From Bacillus sp. FJAT-52991 (lineage in GTDB: Bacteria > Bacillota > Bacilli > Bacillales > Domibacillaceae): a stretch of DNA of 64,000 nt. This document shows, piece after piece, positions 8,562-17,370 of the stretch. Numbering within the stretch: the stretch's first letter is position 1; every line of letters begins with the position of its first letter. Where the stretch lies: assembly GCF_037201805.1 (NCBI RefSeq), contig NZ_CP147404.1:1946001-2010000 (forward strand), read 5' to 3'. The translations under genes were made by a program, and so were the position numbers. The notes below the pieces were generated by a model. The model worked only from the letters and a program-made list of their open reading frames with translations, was not told where the DNA came from and did no database searches.

Positions 8562-8702
8562 GCCTTCCTGCTAGCTGGATATAACACGATGTCAGAAAGC
8601 GAAAAAGAAAAGTATAATGCAGCGGAACTTTGCAAGTTTATGAGTAAAATTATGTATGGCATCTGCTTCAGTATCCTACTATGGGCATTAAGTGAATTAT
8701 GA
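8562..8702 (+). pseudogene. DUF3784-like membrane protein, 3' fragment
   Basis: The plus strand reads FLLAGYNTMSESEKEKY, then NAAELCKFMSKIMYGICFS and a short hydrophobic tail before the stop at 8700-8702. The GYNTMS...K-K-K-Y...LCKFM pattern is that of DUF3784 proteins, which are about 100 residues and have an additional N-terminal membrane helix. Here that N-terminus is absent and a stop precedes the fragment, so the gene is truncated. An ATG at 8589 could still give a 37-residue peptide but lacks a clear ribosome binding site. The remaining 8376-8561 gap shows nothing. Confidence 0.55.
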
Positions 8703-8703
8703 A

Positions 8704-8740
8704 AAAGGGGAAACACCATTTCTGGCGTTTCCCCTTAAAA
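8704..8740. terminator. Bidirectional terminator
   Basis: AAGGGGAAACACC pairs with GGCGTTTCCCCTT around an ATTTCT loop with one A-C mismatch, flanked by A-rich and T-rich sequence on both sides. It lies between the DUF3784-like fragment and the convergent TM2 gene. Confidence 0.7.
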
Positions 8741-8775
8741 ATTTAACAGAGCCTCAGTTTAAAACTACACTCGTG

Positions 8776-9027
8776 TTACTGACTGTATTTTCGATTCAGT
8801 TTATTTGCTGTTCTGTATGCGTCGACAATACCGAACAGCCATACAACTGGATAAATCAAGTAGCCAATGAGTACCACCATAAGTGCAACATTCAGTGCTT
8901 GCCAAAGCATCAGCAAAATGCCTTTTACAATCTGTCCGTTGTAAATCTGTCCTAGACCAGCCCAAAAGAAGCTAAGTACAGCAGCAACTCCCGGATTTTT
9001 TTGTACATATGGAGCGTTCTCTCTCAT
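8776..9027 (-). CDS. TM2 domain-containing protein
   Basis: The 83-residue protein begins with a short polar stretch and then KNPGVAAVLSFFWAGLGQIY-NGQIVKGI, the TM2 domain signature (GxGxxYxG followed by two membrane helices). The second helix ends in WLFGIVDAYRTANKLN, also characteristic. The ATG follows AAAGGAGGACATTGAA. TM2 proteins are membrane proteins of poorly known role. Repeat copy 1 begins only 25 bp upstream of the start codon and probably separates the gene from its original promoter. Confidence 0.85.
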   Translation of the reverse strand: MRENAPYVQKNPGVAAVLSFFWAGLGQIYNGQIVKGILLMLWQALNVALMVVLIGYLIYPVVWLFGIVDAYRTANKLNRKYSQ

Positions 9028-9051
9028 TTCAATGTCCTCCTTTCTTTTTCA

Positions 9052-9209
9052 ATAAAGTGAAACTTCAATCAGTGGGGTTTTCTTCATCCCCCACTGATTG
9101 TTAGTTGAACGGATCGGGCGTTTACGGGCTGTTGATCCCCCACCTACATGCCTTCGCTTCTTCTGCCATGTTGAGGTGGGGGTCTTACAGCCCGTTAATG
9201 CGGGATAAA
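9052..9209 (+). repeat. ATAAA-flanked hairpin element, copy 1
   Basis: This 158-bp element starts ATAAAGTGAAACTTC and ends GCGGGATAAA. It contains a 12-13-bp hairpin (TCAGTGGGG with CCCCACTGA cores) and a long hairpin in which ACGGGCTGT, CCCCCACCT and ACATG pair with CATGT, AGGTGGGGG and ACAGCCCGT. It has no convincing coding capacity. It matches copies at 35941, 58916 and 60488. Insertion is in the 5' region of the TM2 gene. Confidence 0.85.
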
Positions 9210-9374
9210 CTAGAAAGTCACCAGCTTTCTTTGATGATAACATTCAAGCATTCTATCAGTCTAATGCTAAAAGAAAGAATTTTAGGCATGGATTGCCCCA
9301 AGGACAAAAGACAAGAAAGATGTAATTCTCGCCTCCCCAATGATCAGAATGGCTTATTTGCCGTCCTATCCATT

Positions 9375-10853
9375 TTATTCTACCTCCTCAAGAAAAGGGT
9401 CAAAATAGTCAAACTCATGGACACCATTCGGAATGATACTGCTTATCCTAGTTAACTCATCCACGACTTCTTTTGCCTGCTCTCCAAATACCGGGAGCGG
9501 CTGATAGTTATTTTCTGTTTCGCTGTCATTCGAATTTTCTAGAGTTGGGACAATTCTCAGTCCTTTCGTCACTACTGAACCGTCTTCCTTGGCGAAATTG
9601 AGACGGAAGATCGCTGTTTGCCGTGACTTTAAAGTCGGGTCGGCACCAAAAGCATAGTCTCCCATGCTGTAAATGATATACTTCCCTTTGTACTTTTCAA
9701 CACTTTGCAAACGATGAGGATGATGACCGATAATAATATCGGCTCCAGCGTCTAAAGCGGCATGTCCGAATTTTGTTTGATAGAAAGCTGGTGTCTCCAT
9801 ATATTCGATTCCCCAATGCATATTGACAATGACTAAATTATCTTTTCTTTTATACTTCTTCACATCTCTAATAATATTTTCAAGGTACGAGTCAGCTGAC
9901 TGTCTATATCTATAATCATAGCCTAGGAAAACAGTTTCAATATTTTTAATTTTTTCAATATGGGGCATCCCTTCATTAAAAACAGCGATATCTTGATCCT
10001 TAAAAGCTTTCAATGTATCGCGATATCCAGCCTCAAAATAATCCATTGTATGATTGTTTGCTAAATTGGCCGCTTCTATCCCGCTCGCTGGCAAAAAAGC
10101 AGCATATTTGGGATGACTTTTAATTCTCCACATTTTTTCTTGGGCCTTCGTTTCTGTTGTAAAAGCGCTTTCTGCATTAATCACGGTGTAATCATCAGAA
10201 TTAAACCATGGAAGGCTGTTTTTATACACATACTGATTATCGCCATTGTTCTTCTCAAAAACATAATCGAACTGCAAATGCTCAGGAGCCTCTGGATAAG
10301 TGCCAAATGAATTATCCCCTACCATGCTAATCGTTATTTGCTCATCTTTCCTTTGTCCCTGCTCATAATTAGCCGCCGCAGCATAAAACCAAACGTATTG
10401 ATCGATCTCTTCCAAATGCAGCGAAGGATCTGTTTCTTTTAATTTTTTTAGAGCAGATAGATAGCTCGGATACACCCGACCTAACGCTTTTTCATCGGTA
10501 TTTTCCTCTCGGTAGGAATCAACTGCTTTTAAAGAGGAGCTTAATAGTTTCATATATTGCCCCATTGCATCGTCCTTCATCTTATATTGGTTGATTTGAG
10601 AAATCAGTTCATTTGTTTTCTGTTCAGCTTCAGATGACCCACCCGAAGAAGCTAATAGCTTTAAAACCTCATTTGCTTGTTTAGATAGCTTCTCCACTGC
10701 TTCTTTCGTAAGATCTTCCTTTTCGACTTTTTTGTTTTCACTCTGCGCATCAGATATGGATGAGCCTTTTTCTGTGAACAAAAAAATAACACCTGCCCCA
10801 AGCAAAATTACAGCAATCACCAGCCATCCTCTTTTTCTTAATTTCTTTTTCAT
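9375..10853 (-). CDS. CapA-family metallophosphoesterase-like protein
   Basis: The 492-residue protein has an N-terminal membrane anchor (WLVIAVILLGAGVIFLF), about 140 residues of helical linker, and a CapA domain from about residue 175. The domain shows SMVGDNSFG, INAESAF, LANNHTMDY, NMHWG and GHHPHRLQ, which carry the metal-binding residues of the calcineurin-like fold. CapA/PgsA proteins act at the outer membrane face in poly-gamma-glutamate synthesis or export. No pgsB/pgsC partner is next to it, so a capsule role is not shown. The start follows GGAAGGGGAACT. Confidence 0.82.
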   Translation of the reverse strand: MKKKLRKRGWLVIAVILLGAGVIFLFTEKGSSISDAQSENKKVEKEDLTKEAVEKLSKQANEVLKLLASSGGSSEAEQKTNELISQINQYKMKDDAMGQYMKLLSSSLKAVDSYREENTDEKALGRVYPSYLSALKKLKETDPSLHLEEIDQYVWFYAAAANYEQGQRKDEQITISMVGDNSFGTYPEAPEHLQFDYVFEKNNGDNQYVYKNSLPWFNSDDYTVINAESAFTTETKAQEKMWRIKSHPKYAAFLPASGIEAANLANNHTMDYFEAGYRDTLKAFKDQDIAVFNEGMPHIEKIKNIETVFLGYDYRYRQSADSYLENIIRDVKKYKRKDNLVIVNMHWGIEYMETPAFYQTKFGHAALDAGADIIIGHHPHRLQSVEKYKGKYIIYSMGDYAFGADPTLKSRQTAIFRLNFAKEDGSVVTKGLRIVPTLENSNDSETENNYQPLPVFGEQAKEVVDELTRISSIIPNGVHEFDYFDPFLEEVE

Positions 10854-11307
10854 AGTTCCCCTTCCTTTCCCTCATTACTAGGCAAAGCTTCAAACACCTG
10901 TTTTTTCTGTCATTCATTACTTAGTTCCACTTTACCAAATATTTGTTTATTACGGATGATTTTACATAAAAATCCCATACAAAAAAGACACCTTTTTTGT
11001 AAATGTACTACCAAACATTCACAAAAAGAGATGTCCCCTATAAAACAAAATACTATGTTCTTCTTCATTACAAATAGGATAAAAAATGATCTTTTTAATA
11101 ATTTTTTGTAAAAAATCATTCCTTTCAAAAAGAGTCAGATGTCAAACAACAAAATGCTTTATGAGGGATACCTCTATTACTGAAGATGTGGAGCAAATGA
11201 AATAGCGAATAAAAAACAGGAGGTGCATACAGTCTCCCCCTGTTAAGACAAATGATTAACCTATCCTTTTTTCACTTTTTTCTTATAACGGAATAAATAC
11301 TGATCAT
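10854..11307. other. Intergenic region without a supported gene
   Basis: Open frames here are AT-rich and lack ribosome binding sites. One imperfect hairpin, AACAGG (11215-11220) with CCTGTT (11239-11244), has a T-run on its minus-strand side and could be a terminator for minus-strand transcription. Confidence 0.4.
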
Positions 11308-12011
11308 TTGAAAGAACCACATATGGTCCAAAAAGAAAATAACGGTGTAAACATTCGATTATTTAGTATTGAGGAACAGCCGGAACTCCTTAATGAAGCT
11401 AGTTTACTCGCATCAAAAGCTTTAGTCTATTTTCAACAAATCATAGGGAACTCCCCAACTAAACAATTAGATATTATCTTGGATGAGAAAGGAATGGAGT
11501 ATCCAGGTGTTATAACAGTCGGCTCCATTTTACAACCAACTAAGGCCTTAGAACACCATATCGTACACGAAATAGCTCATCAATGGTTCTATGGGGTGGT
11601 AAACAATGACCCCTACTATCATGCATGGCTAGACGAAGGACTAACTGAGCTTGCATCAAGCTTATTTCTTTCTACCCAAGAAAATAGAAACATGGATAAA
11701 ATATTCAATCAGGACCTATTGAACAATATCAAAAAACAACCATCTAATCTTCCATTGGACAAATACGAGTTAGGAGAACAAAGTAATTATATCTATGGTC
11801 AGGCATCAATAAAATTGTGGAATGTTTTTAACGAAAATGGAGGAAAAAAACCGTTGAACGTTTTTTAAAAACATATTATGAAACCTACCAATACAAAGAA
11901 GTTGATACACAGGAGTTTGTTGCATTTTTAAAGCATTATCTAGATCTGAAGGATGATCAACTATTTGAAGACTGGCTGGAACTCGGTAAAGCAGAAACTG
12001 CTAAAAGATAA
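11308..12011 (+). pseudogene. M1-family (gluzincin) aminopeptidase fragment with a frameshift
   Basis: The readable part contains GMEYPGVITVGS and the zinc site HEIAHQWF (about residues 87-94), with the third ligand glutamate in WLDEGLTE exactly 18 residues after the second histidine. This is the HExxH-18-E motif of M1 peptidases. The frame stops at 11868. Shifting one base in the A7 run near 11844 restores TVERFLKTYYETY and a natural C-terminus ending at 12011. The N-terminal domains of a full M1 enzyme are missing. So it is a truncated and frameshifted remnant, unless the shift is an assembly error. Confidence 0.72.
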
Positions 12012-12014
12012 AAT

Positions 12015-12041
12015 GAGCTATGGGGTCTGACTCCATAGCTC
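12015..12041 (+). other. 9-bp perfect hairpin after the M1 remnant
   Basis: GAGCTATGG pairs with CCATAGCTC around GGTCTGACT. No T-tract follows, so termination would be inefficient. Confidence 0.35.
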
Positions 12042-12097
12042 CCGTACCTCTACAAAATCAAAGTTATTGGTGATATTAAACTAGCTAATAAAGAAGT

Positions 12098-12214
12098 ATG
12101 AAAAAAAGTGAATTTGTTGCTATCATATCGCATGAGCTTAAATCACCCATAACTGCTGTGATGTTTAAGTTGAAATCAATTATCGAAAAGTCGGACTTTA
12201 TCAAGATTGGTTAG
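12098..12214 (+). pseudogene. Sensor histidine kinase remnant (phosphoacceptor box only)
   Basis: A 38-codon frame reads KKSEFVAIISHELKSPITAV, which is the H-box of a HisKA dimerisation domain with its phospho-accepting histidine. It is followed by helical sequence and a premature stop. There is no ATPase domain downstream and no sensor domain upstream. The remainder of 12215-12425 contains only short coding-like stretches. This is what remains of a decayed kinase gene. Confidence 0.55.
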
Positions 12215-12425
12215 ATATTTGAAAAAGTGCTACAAGATGATGGGAGAATTTCAGGAACTAGCAATGGATATGGTGGAAATCTATCTAATGAAACACACTG
12301 TAATTGAATCTTAATTTTATAAGAATGGACTTTATTGGATATCGTTAATGAAAGCACTTAACGACTGCAACATCACAATTAATCAAAGAATAATCTCTTC
12401 TTTAGTAGCCTATTTAAGAGTATCA

Positions 12426-13052
12426 TTACATATTTGAAATGGCTTCACGTGTTGTCCATGTAGCACTACTGAAAGCTCGATAGTTCGTAACAGCAGCATG
12501 AAAATCGTTTTCACTAATCGTGGCAGTTGCATCGTAAACAACAGCTGTCTTGAAGCCATTTTCGATTAAATCTCTCATATGCGATTCAACACATACGTTT
12601 GATAATACCCCAGCCAAAATGACTTGTTCTTTTCTGCGTTGCCTTAGTTGATAGACCAGATCATTTGTCTGAGGACTGGCCACCTTGTGCGGTGTTGCAA
12701 TAACGGTTGTTTTGTCCCAGATATACGGAGCTAAAGTTGGAACATAATCGGCTTCCGGAGTTGGAGGACTATATTGATTTAATTTCTGATAAACACGCAA
12801 ATTAATCAACATCTCTTGTTCGTTCCCTGTAAACTGCCAATCATAGTCATGTGGATATAAAAAGTGCGGGGAAACAAAGAGCTGATAACCTTTACTACGG
12901 GCTGTGCTTAATAGTAGTTCCAAGTTAGCTAAAGTATTATTCTCTTTAATGTTAGCCTTTGTCAAATGATATCCTCTTCCGCCTGGAGACAAAAAGTCAT
13001 TTTGAGGGTCAGTAATAACAATTGCAGTATTCGCTGGGTTTGGTTTAAACAT
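12426..13052 (-). CDS. Isochorismatase-family cysteine hydrolase
   Basis: The 208-residue protein shows the three-part active site of the family: an aspartate in IVITDPQNDF (about residue 15), a lysine in the middle region near WDKTTVIATPHKV, and a nucleophilic cysteine in LAGVLSNVCVESHMRDL. The family hydrolyses amides, for example nicotinamide or N-carbamoyl compounds, or isochorismate. The substrate is not evident. It stands alone on the minus strand; the 200 bp behind its start up to 13254 contain nothing I can support. Confidence 0.83.
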   Translation of the reverse strand: MFKPNPANTAIVITDPQNDFLSPGGRGYHLTKANIKENNTLANLELLLSTARSKGYQLFVSPHFLYPHDYDWQFTGNEQEMLINLRVYQKLNQYSPPTPEADYVPTLAPYIWDKTTVIATPHKVASPQTNDLVYQLRQRRKEQVILAGVLSNVCVESHMRDLIENGFKTAVVYDATATISENDFHAAVTNYRAFSSATWTTREAISNM

Positions 13053-13254
13053 AGAATTGTTCCCACCTTTTTTATGTTTTCACTTATCGATTATACGAAC
13101 TACATTGATTATAAATTCCTTAGGAAAATGAAATTTTGAATTTAATGAGTGACAATAAAGTAAGGATAAACAAATACAACTATTGCATATAAACCCCATT
13201 TCTTTTTTTGTATGATTTCCTTCCAATAAACATAAAAAAGAGCTGTATTTCACC

Positions 13255-14673
13255 TCACTTAGAAAGAGATTGTGCCATTGCAACAAACCTTTTTACCCCT
13301 TCACTTAGTTGTTTTTCATTTGCGTAAGAATAGCTTAAACGTATCCAGGATGATAGTTGTTTTAATGGATCACAAACTTGACCTGGCACAAAGGATATAG
13401 ATTGTTCGATACTTTTGGTTAATAATAATTCAGTTGGAAGTTTATCTGGGAGCTTCACCCATAAATTAAGACCGCCTTTTGGACTGGTCCATTTCCAATC
13501 TGTTACCGCTAGCTCTTCCTCCATGATTTCCTTTCGGATCTGTAGGGCGATCCGGATTTTCTCCAAGTGCTGTTGCAATCTTAGTGATGAAAAGTAATGG
13601 AGAAAAATTTTTTGATTGAGAAGTGGTGAGCCATTATCAGCTAACGATTTTACTGTTAGTAGTGAATTCATTAATGATGATTGACAAATAACAGCTGCAA
13701 TTCTCAAACCAGGTGAGATATATTTGCAAAAGCTTCGGATATAAATGACTGTCCCAGCAGTATCATATGTGTAAATTGGTGGTGGCGGGGCATGATCAAA
13801 ATATATGTCGTGATAGGCATCGTCCTCAATTAATAGACATCGATATTGTTCAGCTAATTCTACTAATTTTTTGCGCTGCTCGACTGAAACAGTATAACCA
13901 GTCGGGTTATGGAATGTTGGGTTGAGATAAAATAGGCGTGGTTTATATTGTTTAATATACAATTCAACCTGCTTTAAATCGTACCCGTCTGGGTGGATAT
14001 CAACCGTTACAATCTGTGCTCCTTGTGCTCTAAAAATATCAATCGCAGCACTATAGCTTGGACGTTCAAATAAAACGACGTCTCTTGGCTTAATAAAAGT
14101 TTGAGCGATTAAGTGAATCGCTTGCTGTGAGCCAGAAGTGATTAACAGATCATCTGCATTGAGATGAGTTTTATACTGGTTGATAAAATATTGAGTGAGT
14201 GTTTCACGTAGCTCTAAATCACCTTGCACAGTTGAGTAGGTTGCAAGTACTTTTGGATAAAGGTCAAACACTTTCTTCACGTAATCTGAAAAATAATGAT
14301 TAGGCAAAAGATTTGGATCAATTAACGCCTGAGAAAAATGATAGGAAACAGGTGCTTGATGGATTTCAGATAAATGATTTTTTTGTACGTATGCAGAAAC
14401 AATTGGATTGTCCAGATCTAAATATTCAAGATTTTTCGTCACATTTGATTGGACAAAATAGCCTACTTTATCTTTTACATAAACTTTGTCATGCTGTTTC
14501 AATAATTGATAAGCCTTTAATACAGTTAATCGATGAACATTCATTTCAGATGCTAATTGCCGGACGGAGGGAATCTTTTCATGTTCTTTCCATTCTTTAC
14601 GTTCTATTCGGTGCAGTACATAATCATATACTTTCTTAAAAAGAAAATCTCCATTTTGAATCGCTTTGCTCAC
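13255..14673 (-). CDS. MocR/PdxR-type regulator (GntR HTH fused to aminotransferase fold)
   Basis: The 472-residue protein joins an N-terminal GntR winged helix (about residues 15-80, IPSVRQLASEMNVHRLTV) to a class I aminotransferase domain. PLP-fold landmarks are SGSQQAIHLIA, NPTFHNPTGY, the aspartate in LIEDDAYHDI and the PLP-lysine region IRSFCKYISPGLR. Such proteins use PLP as a sensor rather than catalysing transamination. The divergent neighbour is an EamA-family exporter, with a pair of direct repeats between them, so it probably controls that exporter. Confidence 0.87.
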   Translation of the reverse strand: MSKAIQNGDFLFKKVYDYVLHRIERKEWKEHEKIPSVRQLASEMNVHRLTVLKAYQLLKQHDKVYVKDKVGYFVQSNVTKNLEYLDLDNPIVSAYVQKNHLSEIHQAPVSYHFSQALIDPNLLPNHYFSDYVKKVFDLYPKVLATYSTVQGDLELRETLTQYFINQYKTHLNADDLLITSGSQQAIHLIAQTFIKPRDVVLFERPSYSAAIDIFRAQGAQIVTVDIHPDGYDLKQVELYIKQYKPRLFYLNPTFHNPTGYTVSVEQRKKLVELAEQYRCLLIEDDAYHDIYFDHAPPPPIYTYDTAGTVIYIRSFCKYISPGLRIAAVICQSSLMNSLLTVKSLADNGSPLLNQKIFLHYFSSLRLQQHLEKIRIALQIRKEIMEEELAVTDWKWTSPKGGLNLWVKLPDKLPTELLLTKSIEQSISFVPGQVCDPLKQLSSWIRLSYSYANEKQLSEGVKRFVAMAQSLSK

Positions 14674-14716
14674 ATCGATTCCTCCTATTCAAAACGATTG
14701 TACCACGCTCCAATCT

Positions 14717-14746
14717 AATCTGTTCTATCTTTTTCAATCTGTTCTA
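14717..14746. promoter_or_regulatory. Paired direct repeats AATCTGTTCTA, candidate MocR operator
   Basis: AATCTGTTCTA occurs at 14717-14727 and again at 14736-14746, 19 bp apart start to start, within the short divergent region. MocR/GabR proteins are known to bind two direct repeats on roughly the same helix face, so this fits binding by the adjacent regulator. Assignment is by position. Confidence 0.5.
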
Positions 14747-14786
14747 CCGTCTTTCTTTTATGATAGAGAAAGAGGAGGAGTTTTAT

Positions 14787-15710
14787 ATGGTTATTATTAA
14801 TTATTTCTTCATGTGTTTGATTTTTGGAACGACATTTTTAGCGATTAAAATTGGGGTTGATGCAGGAGTACCTCCATTTTTATCAGCTGGACTTCGTTTT
14901 TTCATTGCTGGTTTGCTACTATTTAGTTTTATGGTTTGGAGAGAAAAAACGACAATATGGTTATTATTTCGGAAAGAGATGTTTTTTACAGGAGTAGGTT
15001 TAACCTTTGGGACGTTTGCTACATTATACTGGGCAGAACAGTATGTGACCTCAGGGATTGCAGCTGTCTTATCTGCTACAGGTCCGATGATGATCATAGT
15101 TATTCAGACATTCATATTGAAGCAAAAAGGAAATCAGAAATCATTCATTGGTTGTGTCGTCGGAGTCCTTGGTGTCACATTCTTGATCTTACCTAGTTTT
15201 TCAATTGAGATTAGTCCCTTCTGGATGATTGGTTGTTTCGCCATTATATTCGGTGAAGTTTTTTACGCATCTGGAACGATTTATACGAAGCATGTCATCC
15301 GAAAATTTGAAACGACATCACCGATTGCTTTAAATGCAGCGCAAATGATGCATGGTGGGATTTTATTAATCATTTTATCATTTTTTACCGAGAACATTCA
15401 GCTTGATTATCTTTTAAGTCCAGCTTCAATTGGCTCTCTTCTTTATTTAACTATTTTTGGTTCAATGATCGGCCATAGCATTTATTATTGGCTTGTCTCA
15501 CGGACAAATCCTGTTTTTCCTTCTACATGGCTGTATATCTCACCATTAATTGCCGTTATACTAGGTGTTACCTTCTATCATGAATATATTTCTTGGCTAA
15601 CAGGCATAGGTACTTTGATGATTATTGTAGGAACGGTTTTAGTCAATTTCGAAACATTACGGAAGTTGCTTTGGGGGAAGGAGACTGTTCTTCAGGATGT
15701 TAAAAATTAA
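14787..15710 (+). CDS. EamA/DMT-family transporter (RhaT-like)
   Basis: The protein has 307 residues and ten membrane helices in two EamA repeats. The first starts INYFFMCLIFGTTFLAIKIG and the second at about residue 148 (WMIGCFAIIFGEVFYASGTI). The open frame reaches 14760, but AGAGGAGGAG ends 6 bp before the ATG at 14787, so that is the start. Drug/metabolite transporters of this group export amino acids or metabolites. Its divergent MocR-type neighbour suggests control linked to PLP or amino-compound status. Confidence 0.85.
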   Translation: MVIINYFFMCLIFGTTFLAIKIGVDAGVPPFLSAGLRFFIAGLLLFSFMVWREKTTIWLLFRKEMFFTGVGLTFGTFATLYWAEQYVTSGIAAVLSATGPMMIIVIQTFILKQKGNQKSFIGCVVGVLGVTFLILPSFSIEISPFWMIGCFAIIFGEVFYASGTIYTKHVIRKFETTSPIALNAAQMMHGGILLIILSFFTENIQLDYLLSPASIGSLLYLTIFGSMIGHSIYYWLVSRTNPVFPSTWLYISPLIAVILGVTFYHEYISWLTGIGTLMIIVGTVLVNFETLRKLLWGKETVLQDVKN

Positions 15711-15834
15711 CCTGCTAGATTTTGTTCCGGTAAATTATATGACTTTAATAATAATTTTTGTCAAACTCTATGATTCTAACTTCTTGAAATGAAATAAGAT
15801 AGCAGAAAATCTAATAATAAAGGAGCCTAAAGTT

Positions 15835-16539
15835 ATGGAAATTTCTAAGGGAGTAGAGATGCTCCAGCTTGAATTTCACGGAAATATTATTCATCCAACT
15901 CTTTTATGGGATCAAGAAATGGCTGTTTTAATAGACACTGGGTTCCCTAGACAAATTGAAGATTTACGCGTGGCAATGGAAAAGGCAGGAGTGTCGTTCG
16001 ACAAACTAAAAATTATCATTTTGACGCATCAGGATATAGATCATATAGGTAGTCTTCCTGAGATATTACAGGAGTGTGGAAGGGATATTAAAGTTTATGC
16101 TCACGAACTAGATAAGCCTTATATCCAGGGGGATTTACCTCTTTTGAAAGACGGGCACATAGAGAATCCACCGAAGGGAAAAGTGAATGATACCTTGATT
16201 GACGGCCAAGAACTGTCGTATTGTGGCGGGATTCGTGTCATTCATACTCCGGGGCATACTCCTGGCCATATCAGCCTCTATTTGAAACAAAGTAAAACAC
16301 TGGTTGCCGGGGATTCGATGTACAGTGTAAACGGAATAATTGGGGGAATTCATGCCCCAACCGTACTGGATTTAAAAGAAGCTCGACTCTCTTTGAAGAA
16401 ATACCTAGACCTCGACATTGAATCTGTGGTTTGTTACCACGGGGGATTAAGTAAGGTAAATATTAATGATCAGATGCAAAAAGTAATAAATTTTTATTTT
16501 ACAAGTGTTAATACATTATCTTTATATTCGAATGAATAA
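15835..16539 (+). CDS. MBL-fold metallo-hydrolase
   Basis: The 234-residue protein carries the metallo-beta-lactamase metal site: ILTHQDIDHIGS (the HxxxDH motif), then VIHTPGHTPGHIS, LVAGDSMY with the bridging aspartate, and VVCYHGG near the C-terminus. The fold is used by many hydrolases such as lactonases, glyoxalase II and RNases; this small single-domain form does not show which. AAAGGAG precedes the ATG. Its 3' end overlaps the convergent Nudix gene by 46 bp. Confidence 0.85.
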   Translation: MEISKGVEMLQLEFHGNIIHPTLLWDQEMAVLIDTGFPRQIEDLRVAMEKAGVSFDKLKIIILTHQDIDHIGSLPEILQECGRDIKVYAHELDKPYIQGDLPLLKDGHIENPPKGKVNDTLIDGQELSYCGGIRVIHTPGHTPGHISLYLKQSKTLVAGDSMYSVNGIIGGIHAPTVLDLKEARLSLKKYLDLDIESVVCYHGGLSKVNINDQMQKVINFYFTSVNTLSLYSNE

Positions 16540-16946
16540 TCACCTTCTTTTTCTAATAGAACAGGTAAATATTCCTTTACCATTTCAGCAATCCCTAAAT
16601 TAGAGGGATTCAGTATCCAATCAATGTGTTTCCAATCGAGAATCCCTTCTCTCGTTTTTTTCATAGATTCACTATCTAATATTGTATCCACTTCAAATAA
16701 ATACACATATAATCCATCTTTTTTACAGTCACTAGTATCCCATGTAATGACACCCTTTGAATAATACTGATTCACCTTGAATCCTGTTTCCTCAAACACT
16801 TCACGCATTGCACCTTCATCAGGAGTTTCACCCACTTCATTCTTACCACCAACACCGTTCCACACTCCCATGATTGGTGCCTTTTCACGATTCAACATCA
16901 AGACTTTATCCCTATTTTTTAAGAAACATACGTTATATTTAAACAC
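16494..16946 (-). CDS. Nudix hydrolase (MutT-like)
   Basis: The 150-residue protein contains a full Nudix box, GGKNEVGETPDEGAMREVFEETGF in spaced form (G-x5-E-x7-REVFEETG), which binds the metal for cleavage of nucleoside diphosphate derivatives. GVWNGVGGK precedes it, as in the 8-oxo-dGTP diphosphatase branch. The start is a GTG with a modest upstream GGGGCTGA. It overlaps the MBL-fold gene tail to tail, so antisense interference is possible. Confidence 0.85.
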   Translation of the reverse strand: MFKYNVCFLKNRDKVLMLNREKAPIMGVWNGVGGKNEVGETPDEGAMREVFEETGFKVNQYYSKGVITWDTSDCKKDGLYVYLFEVDTILDSESMKKTREGILDWKHIDWILNPSNLGIAEMVKEYLPVLLEKEGDYSFEYKDNVLTLVK

Positions 16947-17231
16947 TTATGATCAGCCCCACACTTAAATTTATTCTTTACTTATAGAAGTATACAAAAC
17001 AAATTTCCCCTTCTGTAATGTTAGTGTGCCTCACTTCAAGGAATTAAGTAACTCTTTTTATTGCCTCGCAGCTAGACCTCCCAAAAAGTTTTCAAAATCC
17101 GTCGCAAAATTATTTTTAAGAACCGACTATTCTATTTTAGCAAAAAACATTTTCCTATGACGCGATACAGCAAAGAAAAAGTGTTAAGTTGTGATTGATA
17201 GTTTCCATAAAGAAATTGTCAACAAAACTTA

Positions 17232-17297
17232 CCCATAACTTAAGAGTTGTGGGATGGCTCCTTTATCAACTAACGAGGCAGGTTAGTTGATAAAGGA
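17232..17297. other. Two consecutive strong inverted repeats
   Basis: CCCATAACT (17232-17240) pairs with AGTTGTGGG (17245-17253) with one wobble. Immediately after, TCCTTTATCAACTAAC (17259-17274) pairs perfectly over 16 bp with 17282-17297 around a 7-base loop. No T-tract follows, and the pair lies about 75 bp before the DUF4259 gene. It could be a structured 5' leader or an operator. Nothing else is supported in 16947-17370. Confidence 0.5.
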
Positions 17298-17370
17298 TTA
17301 TAAGCAAATTTGTAGAAGTCTTAAGTTAAAAAGTAGGTGAAGCTAAGAGAAAAAACTAAGAGGTGATTAG

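Noticed and set aside
9049-9455. Open frames crossing repeat copy 1 on both strands
   Set aside because: Frames change between copies because of indels, and hairpin arms dominate the sequence; no conserved peptide.
9375-10853. Calling the CapA-family gene a capsule biosynthesis gene
   Set aside because: No pgsB, pgsC or other capsule genes are adjacent; the domain alone does not establish poly-gamma-glutamate synthesis.
10910-11128. 72-codon open frame on the minus strand
   Set aside because: AT-rich and phenylalanine-rich by composition, with no ribosome binding site and no recognisable domain; likely chance.
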